From an uncultured bacterium (lineage in GTDB: Bacteria > Patescibacteriota > Microgenomatia > UBA1400 > PJMF01): a stretch of DNA of 5,330 nucleotides. The DNA lies in the NCBI GenBank assembly GCA_903959355.1, contig CAJBWJ010000064.1, positions 1 to 5,330 on the forward strand. The letters run 5' to 3'. Position numbers and translations under genes: made by a program. The notes beneath the pieces were generated by a model. That model searched no databases and was not told where the DNA came from. It saw nothing but the letters and a program-made list of their open reading frames with translations. Positions 1 to 5,330 of the stretch are shown one piece after another (the first letter of the stretch is position 1; every line of letters starts with the position of its first letter).

Positions 1-30
1 GAAAAAATTAAAAAATTAATCAAAAAATAA
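1..30 (+). CDS. C-terminal tail of an upstream gene (partial)
   Basis: Frame 1 is open from the window edge and ends at TAA 28-30, giving a nine-residue lysine-rich tail (EKIKKLIKK). The other two forward frames close sooner (TAA at 9-11 and 17-19). A basic C-terminus ending 43 bases before a promoter and the next gene is what a same-strand upstream neighbour would look like. Nine codons of A-rich DNA cannot identify a product, and it could equally be non-coding. Confidence 0.35.
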   Translation, partial: EKIKKLIKK

Positions 31-36
31 AAACCC

Positions 37-65
37 TGGCTTTTATGCCTTGAGTTTTCTATAAT
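37..65 (+). promoter_or_regulatory. Probable sigma-70 type promoter of metG-tatD
   Basis: A perfect -10 box TATAAT lies at 60-65. Seventeen bases upstream is TGGCTT (37-42), a weak -35 candidate which continues as TGGCTTTTA and resembles TTGCTTTTA at 3904-3912 before the last gene. A start site about seven bases past the -10 falls near 72, only one or two bases before the metG ATG at 74, so the transcript may be leaderless. The -10 match is seen directly; its use is inferred. Confidence 0.6.
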
Positions 66-73
66 AAGGCTCG

Positions 74-1495
74 ATGAAAGATAAAAAATTTTATATCACC
101 ACTACCTTACCTTACGTTAATGCTGCTCCACATATCGGTTTTGCTTTAGAGATTATTGAGGCAGACATCATTGCTCGTTATCAAGAAAAAATTCTTGGCA
201 ATGAAGTAATCTTTAACACCGGCACAGATGAACATGGGCAAAAAATTTGGCAAAAAGCCACAGAGCAAAACAAGCAAGCAAAAGAATATTGCGATGAGTG
301 GGCTAGCAAATTTGAAGAATTGAAGAATCTTCTCAATTTAAGCTTTAATCATTTCATTCGTACTACTGATGAAAAGCATATAAAAGCTGCTCAAGAATTT
401 TGGCGTCTTTGTGAACAAAATGGCGACATTTATAAAGCTAAATATGAAGTTAAGTACTGCATCGGCTGTGAAATGGCCAAAACTGAAAGTGAACTAGTCG
501 AGAATCATTGCCCTCTTCATCCAAACCAGGATTTAGAATTGCGTGAAGAAGAGAATTATTTTTTTCGCTTCAGCAAATACGGCGAAAAACTTCTCGCACT
601 TTATGAAAAAAATCCAAATTTTGTCAAGCCAGCTAGCCGCTTAAATGAAATCAAAGCTTTTGTTAAAACCGGCCTGACAGATTTTAGTATTTCTCGCCTC
701 AAAGAAAAAATGCCTTGGGGTATCGAAGTCCCTTCTGACGATCAGCATGTTATGTATGTTTGGTTTGACGCTTTGGTTAACTATATTTCCACATTAGATT
801 GGCCACAAAACCAAGAAAACTTTTCTAACTTTTGGCCAGGAATTCAAATTGCTGGCAAAGACAACTTGCGCCAACAATCAGCTATGTGGCAAGCCATGTT
901 ACTTTCAGCCAATCTAGAGAATTCCGCTCGCATTCTGATTAATGGCTTCATTGGCGTAAACGGCCAAAAAATGAGCAAATCGCTCGGCAATGTCATTTCA
1001 CCATCAGAAATGGTGGCTCGCTATGGCGTTGATGGAACTCGTTATTTGCTAGTCAATCTTGGCACTTTTGGTGAAGATAGCGACGTCACTTTTGAAAAAT
1101 TGGACATCAATTACAATGCTAATTTAGCCAATGGTATTGGTAATTTATGCTCTAGAACCGCCAAAATGGCGGAGCAAATTGGCCTAATCTGTGAAGCTAC
1201 TAATATTGAAGTGCCTAGCGATTTTAAAAAGTTAATGGATGATTTTGATTTGAATGAAGCTTTATCTTATATAGATGGAGAAGTTAGCAATCTAGATAAA
1301 TTTCTCGCCACCAACACGCCTTGGAAAAAAGAAGGCGAAGAAAAAAAGCAAATTCTACTAACAGCTGCAGGGAAAATAAATCAAATTACAATAATGCTTA
1401 GTTCATTTATGCCTGAAACAGCTCTAAAGATTCAAGAGCATTTTATGGGCAAAGTAAAATCATTTGAAACAGGCCTCTTTCCAAGATTAATCTAA
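74..1495 (+). CDS. metG: Methionyl-tRNA synthetase (MetRS), core form
   Basis: Cytoplasmic class I aminoacyl-tRNA synthetase that activates methionine with ATP and charges initiator and elongator tRNA-Met (473 aa). In order: Rossmann fold start with LPYVNAAPHIGF (HIGH-type signature at 20-23, second His replaced by Phe); TGTDEHGQKI; one zinc knuckle in the connective peptide with C129, C132, C146 and H149; DFSISR and WGIEVP; WFDALVNY (W230, Y237); GKDNLRQQ (261-268); an intact KMSKS at 299-303; then the helical anticodon-binding domain with ANGIGN and PW417K. It ends after this domain, without the C-terminal Trbp111-like tRNA-binding domain of longer MetRS proteins such as the 677-aa E. coli enzyme. 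The start is firm: TAA at 65-67 closes the frame and the signature sits at the normal distance. AAGG at 66-69 is too close to be a good ribosome site. tatD follows after 9 bases. Oddities: HIGF, and Asn/Gln where E. coli has Ile297/His301. Confidence 0.96.
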   Translation: MKDKKFYITTTLPYVNAAPHIGFALEIIEADIIARYQEKILGNEVIFNTGTDEHGQKIWQKATEQNKQAKEYCDEWASKFEELKNLLNLSFNHFIRTTDEKHIKAAQEFWRLCEQNGDIYKAKYEVKYCIGCEMAKTESELVENHCPLHPNQDLELREEENYFFRFSKYGEKLLALYEKNPNFVKPASRLNEIKAFVKTGLTDFSISRLKEKMPWGIEVPSDDQHVMYVWFDALVNYISTLDWPQNQENFSNFWPGIQIAGKDNLRQQSAMWQAMLLSANLENSARILINGFIGVNGQKMSKSLGNVISPSEMVARYGVDGTRYLLVNLGTFGEDSDVTFEKLDINYNANLANGIGNLCSRTAKMAEQIGLICEATNIEVPSDFKKLMDDFDLNEALSYIDGEVSNLDKFLATNTPWKKEGEEKKQILLTAAGKINQITIMLSSFMPETALKIQEHFMGKVKSFETGLFPRLI

Positions 1496-1504
1496 GAAAT
1501 ATAA

Positions 1505-2365
1505 ATGCAAATTATTGACACTCACTGCCATTACAATTTAGAGCCTCTCTATAGTGGCGATCCTTTTTGTTTTAAAGTCAAAGAAAATGATCCAATCCTA
1601 AAGATGAATTGGCAAGATCACTGGAAAAAAGCTCAAGAACATGGCGTAACCAAAAGCGTCGTCGTGGGACCAGGACTCTCTAGTAGTCAAAAAGCAGTTG
1701 AAATTGCCTCAAACAATGAGGGTCTCTTCGCTGCGGTTGGCATTCATCCAGAAAGAGCCAATAAAATTATTGATATCGATCAAGCAATGATTGAGTTAGA
1801 GAAACTCGCTAAAAATAAAAAAGTAGTTGCCATTGGTGAAACTGGCCTCGATTATTTTTATCTTAAAACCGATGACCAAAATGAGTTTGAAGAAATAAAA
1901 CAAAGACAAGAAAAATTATTTATTGGTCAAATTAAATTAGCACAAAAATTAAATCTGTCATTAATCCTTCATGTTAGAGATAAAGAAGAAAATGCTTATC
2001 ATCAAGCACTTAAAATAATTGAAAAATATTGGCAATTCAATAATTCTTTAATTTTTCACTGTGTTTCTGGCCCCACTTCTTATATTGAAAAAGCCCTCGC
2101 TTTCAAAAAAAGTTATTTCGGTTTTGATGGCAACATTACTTTTAAAAAAGCAGAAGAAATTAGAGAAATATTTAAATTGGTACAGAAAACTGATTCTAAA
2201 AAAATTCTACTTGAAACAGACGCTCCCTATCTTGCCCCAGAACCACACAGAGGACAAGTTTGTGAACCGCTCATGATCATTGAAACAGCCAATTATTTAG
2301 AAAAAAATTTAGAAGCAAACTTAAAAGAAATCTATCAAAACTCGCTAGATGCTTTTGGGATATAA
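1505..2365 (+). CDS. tatD: TatD family metal-dependent hydrolase (DNase)
   Basis: Amidohydrolase-fold (TIM barrel) protein of the TatD family, whose characterised members are cytoplasmic metal-dependent nucleases, including 3'-5' exonucleases (286 aa). Metal ligands are all visible: DTHCH (H7, H9), GETGLDY (E112), HVRD (H156), HCVSG (H185) and LETDAPYLAPEPHRG (D239). It is slightly longer than the usual roughly 260 aa: the loop between the HxH motif and GVTKSVVVG is about a dozen residues longer than in E. coli YcfH, and the stretch between E112 and H156 is also extended. The start is forced, since TAA 1502-1504 lies immediately upstream in frame. There is no Shine-Dalgarno sequence, only A-rich DNA. 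The 9-base gap after metG implies cotranscription; metG-tatD adjacency is also found in Bacillus, but the rnmV and ksgA genes that follow there are absent here. Family assignment is secure; the in vivo substrate is not. Confidence 0.94.
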   Translation: MQIIDTHCHYNLEPLYSGDPFCFKVKENDPILKMNWQDHWKKAQEHGVTKSVVVGPGLSSSQKAVEIASNNEGLFAAVGIHPERANKIIDIDQAMIELEKLAKNKKVVAIGETGLDYFYLKTDDQNEFEEIKQRQEKLFIGQIKLAQKLNLSLILHVRDKEENAYHQALKIIEKYWQFNNSLIFHCVSGPTSYIEKALAFKKSYFGFDGNITFKKAEEIREIFKLVQKTDSKKILLETDAPYLAPEPHRGQVCEPLMIIETANYLEKNLEANLKEIYQNSLDAFGI

Positions 2366-2366
2366 T
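2361..2366 (+). promoter_or_regulatory. Candidate -10 box for the GT2 gene
   Basis: A perfect TATAAT overlaps the tatD stop codon (TAA 2363-2365) and lies 14 bases before the ATG at 2381. No good -35 hexamer is seen at 16-18 bases spacing (the region 2337-2344 is A-rich), and no extended -10 TG is present at the right place. If used, transcription would begin near 2373 with a leader of about eight bases. The overlap with a stop codon in AT-rich DNA means it could be chance, with the gene read from the metG promoter instead. Confidence 0.4.
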
Positions 2367-2380
2367 ACAAACATCTAAAA

Positions 2381-3877
2381 ATGGTCAAAAAGTATTTTCG
2401 CCGCCATCCAATCCGCACCAAAAGAGCTTTGGAAATTCTTCCAGGAGTTTTTTCTTGGTTCTTTATTTTGTTTCCAGTTTGGGGTTCTTTTGTTATGCCT
2501 CAATTAGTTGCTTATTATGTTATTATTTTTGCAGTTTATTGGCTGTATCGTTCATTTGTTTTGACTTTTTTTGCCACCATTTCACATTTCAAAATTAGAG
2601 CTTTTAGTAAATACGATTATCTACCAGAACTCAAAAAAGATTTTGGAGACAAATATCAAAAAGTTCACCATATTATTGTTATTCCAACTTACCAAGAGCC
2701 ATTAGCCACTCTAGAAAGAACCTTAAACGGTCTTGCTAAACAAACTTTTCCAAGAAAAAATATTCACATCATGCTTTCCTTTGAAGAGAGAGAAGGTGAA
2801 ATTGTAGATCAAAAAGCAAAAGTATTGCAAAAAAAGTTTGGTAAACAGTTCGGACATTTGTGGACCAGCAAACATCCTGACATTATTGGCGAAATTAAAG
2901 GTAAATCATCCAACACTTGCTATGGCGCTAAGGCCGCTAAAAAAGAATTAGTAGATAAAGAAGGTGTCCCAATTGAAAATATCACTATCACTAGCGAAGA
3001 TGCTGACGCTATTTTTCATCCTCACTATTTTTCTCATCTAACTTTCTTATTTTTGAATAGTGAAAAACCATATAATCGCATTTGGCAGGGCGGAATTAGC
3101 TTTTACAATAATATTTGGAAAGTGCCAGCTCCAATTCGTGTTTTAGCTGCCATTCAATCAGTTTCTCAAATCTATATTCTTTCTCGTCGCGATCGTTTGA
3201 TTAATTTTTCTACTTATTCAACCACTTTAAAACATGTTGAAGAAATTGGTTACTGGGATACAGATGTCATTCCAGAAGATTATCGTCTCTTCTTCAAATC
3301 ATATTTTGCTAAAAAAGGTGATTTTGAAGTAGAGCCAATCTTTCTACCAATTTATGCTGATGCTGTGCAATCTAATGGATTCTGGCGAACCATGCATAGC
3401 CAATATGAACAAATTAAGCGTTGGGCTTGGGGAGTTAGTGATGATGCCTATGTAATTCGCCAATATGTAATAGTAGAAGGAGTTCCATTTTGGGATAAAA
3501 CCATTCGTGTCTGCAAATTAATAGAAGATCATTTTTTGTGGCCAGTCAATTGGTTTGCTGTGACTGTTTCAGCGATGCTGCCTCCACTTCTTAATGACGG
3601 ATTTAATAGAACCATCATTGGCAACACTCTGCCTCAGGTTACTTCCACTCTCTTAACTTTATCGCTTGTTTCGATGTTTACCATTTTTATCATTGATAGT
3701 AGTAATAGACCTGCAAAAGAAGAAAAAAGAAACATACTTTCTTACATCATGCAGCCTCTTGAATTCCTTTTAATTCCTGTTGTCGGATTTTTCTTTTCTG
3801 CTCTGCCTGGCATAGATGCACACACTAGATTAATGCTTGGTAAATACATGGAATACAAGGTCACAGAAAAAGTCTAG
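2381..3877 (+). CDS. Membrane-bound family 2 glycosyltransferase, processive-type motifs
   Basis: GT-A fold glycosyltransferase of the large GT2 family (498 aa), probably at the cytoplasmic membrane using a nucleotide sugar. Two hydrophobic segments (about 21-38 and 41-66) precede the catalytic domain. Visible motifs: VIPTYQE (100-106), GKSSNT (174-179), the metal-binding DxD in SEDADAIF (D207, D209), the probable catalytic base in PEDYR (E299-D300), and Q344-x-x-R347-W348. The last is the Q-x-x-R-W motif of cellulose synthase and hyaluronan synthase type enzymes, which extend and often extrude polymers. Three more hydrophobic segments follow (about 385-405, 419-438, 457-477). The usual nucleotide-binding Asp pair after the second strand is replaced by E135-E136 in FEEREGE. 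The frame is the same as tatD but separated by its TAA at 2363-2365, so 2381 is the first ATG. No Shine-Dalgarno is seen. The sugar, acceptor and polymer are unknown; a single-addition enzyme is possible. Confidence 0.88.
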   Translation: MVKKYFRRHPIRTKRALEILPGVFSWFFILFPVWGSFVMPQLVAYYVIIFAVYWLYRSFVLTFFATISHFKIRAFSKYDYLPELKKDFGDKYQKVHHIIVIPTYQEPLATLERTLNGLAKQTFPRKNIHIMLSFEEREGEIVDQKAKVLQKKFGKQFGHLWTSKHPDIIGEIKGKSSNTCYGAKAAKKELVDKEGVPIENITITSEDADAIFHPHYFSHLTFLFLNSEKPYNRIWQGGISFYNNIWKVPAPIRVLAAIQSVSQIYILSRRDRLINFSTYSTTLKHVEEIGYWDTDVIPEDYRLFFKSYFAKKGDFEVEPIFLPIYADAVQSNGFWRTMHSQYEQIKRWAWGVSDDAYVIRQYVIVEGVPFWDKTIRVCKLIEDHFLWPVNWFAVTVSAMLPPLLNDGFNRTIIGNTLPQVTSTLLTLSLVSMFTIFIIDSSNRPAKEEKRNILSYIMQPLEFLLIPVVGFFFSALPGIDAHTRLMLGKYMEYKVTEKV

Positions 3878-3894
3878 TTAAATAAATTTCAAAC

Positions 3895-3917
3895 ATTAGT
3901 CTCTTGCTTTTACTAAT
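3895..3917. repeat. Short inverted repeat around the -35 element
   Basis: ATTAGT (3895-3900) is the exact reverse complement of ACTAAT (3912-3917), with an 11-base loop that contains the candidate -35 TTGCTT. It is followed by A8, not by a T tract, so it is not a + strand intrinsic terminator. Six AT-rich base pairs are easily found by chance; a regulator-binding site is only a possibility. Confidence 0.25.
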
Positions 3918-3933
3918 AAAAAAAAGCTAAAAT
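3904..3933 (+). promoter_or_regulatory. Candidate promoter of the GT-C gene
   Basis: TTGCTT (3904-3909) and TAAAAT (3928-3933, five of six matches to TATAAT) are 18 bases apart in the 65-base gap after the GT2 gene. The -35 continues as TTGCTTTTA, close to TGGCTTTTA before metG. Predicted initiation near 3940 is about three bases before the ATG at 3943. GGAG at 3937-3940 lies only two bases from the ATG, too near for a normal Shine-Dalgarno. The spacer holds eight consecutive A residues (3918-3925). Confidence 0.5.
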
Positions 3934-3942
3934 GATGGAGAT

Positions 3943-5330
3943 ATGAAATTAATTTCTCTACTAAAAAAAGCTGATCGTTTTTTGGATCAGAAAATTCCAA
4001 TTTTACTTATTTTTGTCTTGATCATCATATTGCGTTTGCCAAACTTTTTTGAACCATATTGGTATGGTGATGAAGCCATTTATCTCACTCTTGGCAATGC
4101 CATGAACCATGGTGGCCAGCTCTACACCACTATAATCGATCATAAAACTCCTCTTATTTATTATTTAGCTATGGTTCCAAACCAGTTCTATTTTAGAATT
4201 TTAAATTTAGTCTGGATGATTCTAACTACTGCTTTATTTTATGTTTTTGCCAAAAAACTATTTAAAAAAGAGAGTTTAGCTATTATTTCCAGTTTGATTT
4301 TAGTTATTTTTACCACTTTGCCATGGCTAGAAGGCAACATTCCAAATGGAGAGCTCTTTGTCATGGGTTTCATAATGGCCGGAGCTGTACTTTTTAGTAA
4401 AAGCTCTGTTTTTAGCAATTTATTTAAAAAAGAAATGTCTTTACAAAAAAGTTGGAAAGACACTACTCTATTAGTTTCTGCTGGATTCATGATGGGACTT
4501 GGAATTTTAACCAAAGTTCCAGCCATCTTGGATGTTGCTGCTTTTCTCTCAATTTTTTGGCTTATTCTAGCTAGTAATTTTTTTGATGAAAAAAGTGATT
4601 TTTCTAAACTAAAAAAAACTTTTGCTTATTTATTAAACAGAGGAATTTTCTTTGTTGCTGGTTTAATGCTGCCAATTATTCTTTCTATCGTCTATTTTGT
4701 AGCTAAAGGTCATGGCAGTGATTATCTAGACTACGGCCTACTTTATAATTTCAGATATAGTCAATCTTGGCCAGTGGATTTGGGAAGTAATTTGATCAAT
4801 TTTGCCTTTGGCATGACTGGCAAAACCATCATTTTATTTACTCTTTTTATTCTCATTTCACTTAACAGCGGACATTTAAAAAGAAGATTTCAATTCATTA
4901 GTCTTTATTTCATTTTCTCTCTTTATTCTGTCCTGCTTTCCAGCAGACCTTATCCTCATTATTTTATTCAAATGATTCCAGCCTTTGCTCTATTGTTTAC
5001 TGATTTGATAGTTACTCTTAGTGAAATAAAGAAAAAGAAACTTTTGCATTCTGCAAAAAGTTTAGTTTTAACAGGTGGTTTAGTTCTGTTGACTATATAC
5101 GTAATGCTTAGTTTTGGTTTTAGACCATACTCAGCCACTAATTACTACAAACAATTTTTCAAACTTGCTACACTACAAATCAGCAGAGAAGAATATGAAA
5201 ACTCATTTAATACCGTCATTAAAGACAATCGTGAAGTAAGTAAAATTATTGCTGAGATGGGAATTCAAAAAATGTTCATTTGGGGAACCAACCCATTACT
5301 TTATGCACAAAGTAAAACTATTCCTACTTC
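3943..5330 (+). CDS. Polytopic GT-C glycosyltransferase, PMT/ArnT-like (3' end outside window)
   Basis: Integral membrane protein, 462 complete codons visible and still open at the window edge. About eleven hydrophobic segments are seen, roughly at 17-34, 85-103, 111-126, 133-151, 173-183, 190-211, 233-251, 291-306, 317-333, 342-358 and 373-391. After the first segment, the first outer loop carries YGDEA (D43-E44), the acidic pair typical of GT-C enzymes, then DHKTPLIYY (D66, K68, P70), characteristic of the PMT_2/ArnT-like group. Later come LTKVPA (189-194), RPYPHYFIQMIP (335-346) and WGTNPLLY (447-454), which resemble conserved parts of this group. Such enzymes generally take sugar from polyprenyl-phosphate donors and add it to proteins, lipids or glycans on the outer face of the membrane. 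The start is forced: TAA at 3928-3930 closes the frame and no other start lies between it and the ATG, while the next ATG (residue 54) would lose the catalytic loop. Donor and acceptor are not identifiable. It could be named only as a GT39/GT83-like family protein. Confidence 0.85.
   Translation, partial: MKLISLLKKADRFLDQKIPILLIFVLIIILRLPNFFEPYWYGDEAIYLTLGNAMNHGGQLYTTIIDHKTPLIYYLAMVPNQFYFRILNLVWMILTTALFYVFAKKLFKKESLAIISSLILVIFTTLPWLEGNIPNGELFVMGFIMAGAVLFSKSSVFSNLFKKEMSLQKSWKDTTLLVSAGFMMGLGILTKVPAILDVAAFLSIFWLILASNFFDEKSDFSKLKKTFAYLLNRGIFFVAGLMLPIILSIVYFVAKGHGSDYLDYGLLYNFRYSQSWPVDLGSNLINFAFGMTGKTIILFTLFILISLNSGHLKRRFQFISLYFIFSLYSVLLSSRPYPHYFIQMIPAFALLFTDLIVTLSEIKKKKLLHSAKSLVLTGGLVLLTIYVMLSFGFRPYSATNYYKQFFKLATLQISREEYENSFNTVIKDNREVSKIIAEMGIQKMFIWGTNPLLYAQSKTIPT

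Noticed and set aside
47..70. GCCTT/AAGGC inverted repeat spanning the metG -10 box
   Set aside because: Only five paired bases with a 14-base gap; too short to claim an operator or hairpin, and most of it lies upstream of the likely start of transcription.
2061..2276. 71-codon + strand reading frame inside tatD
   Set aside because: It lies wholly within tatD in another frame, is Lys/Leu-rich as expected from AT-rich DNA, and shows no family motif; tatD motifs H185 and D239 run through the same bases.
2366..2380. tatD and the GT2 gene as one gene joined by stop readthrough
   Set aside because: They share a frame across TAA 2363-2365, but each is a complete, unrelated family protein with proper ends, so the shared frame is most simply coincidence.
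74..3877. Alternative genetic code with TGA read as glycine
   Set aside because: The three complete genes are full length under the standard bacterial code, contain many GGN glycine codons, and end with TAA or TAG without in-frame TGA.
3878..3942. Possible terminator between the two glycosyltransferase genes
   Set aside because: The only hairpin is six AT base-rich pairs followed by A residues, not T, so it does not fit a + strand intrinsic terminator; readthrough from the GT2 gene remains possible.
4239..4526. 95-codon - strand reading frame
   Set aside because: It is antisense to the GT-C gene, whose hydrophobic segments and conserved motifs account for the region; the predicted protein has no recognisable features.

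Overview
The window is ordinary-looking, gene-dense, AT-rich bacterial DNA with every gene on the + strand. No rRNA, tRNA, CRISPR array or mobile element was seen. The stops seen are TAA or TAG, no in-frame TGA is needed to keep any gene open, and glycine is encoded by GGN, so nothing suggests the TGA=Gly code. Compact genes, a short core-only methionyl-tRNA synthetase with a HIGF (not HIGH) signature, weak or absent Shine-Dalgarno sites and -10 boxes almost touching the start codons together suggest an uncultivated small-genome bacterium of the Candidate Phyla Radiation (Patescibacteria). That placement is inference from remembered family patterns, not from a search.

Layout. Bases 1-30 are probably the last nine codons and stop of an upstream gene. 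A 43-base gap holds a good promoter for metG. metG (74-1495) and tatD (1505-2365) are 9 bases apart and look like one transcript; metG-tatD adjacency is also known in Firmicutes such as Bacillus. A TATAAT box overlaps the tatD stop, followed by a membrane-anchored family 2 glycosyltransferase with processive-type motifs (2381-3877). A 65-base gap with another promoter-like sequence leads to a polytopic GT-C type glycosyltransferase (3943 to the window edge, incomplete).

How the genes fit together. The first pair is housekeeping: charging of tRNA-Met and a TatD-type metal-dependent nuclease. The second pair is envelope glycobiology: a cytoplasm-facing GT2 enzyme that probably uses a nucleotide sugar, and a multi-pass GT-C enzyme that probably transfers sugar from a polyprenyl-phosphate donor on the outer side of the membrane. 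Their adjacency suggests a cell-surface glycan or glycoprotein role, but the substrates cannot be read from the sequence.

I found no convincing undescribed system. The points most worth checking are active-site substitutions in MetRS, a GT2 whose usual nucleotide-binding Asp-Asp is replaced by Glu-Glu, and promoter boxes so close to the start codons that the mRNAs may be leaderless.
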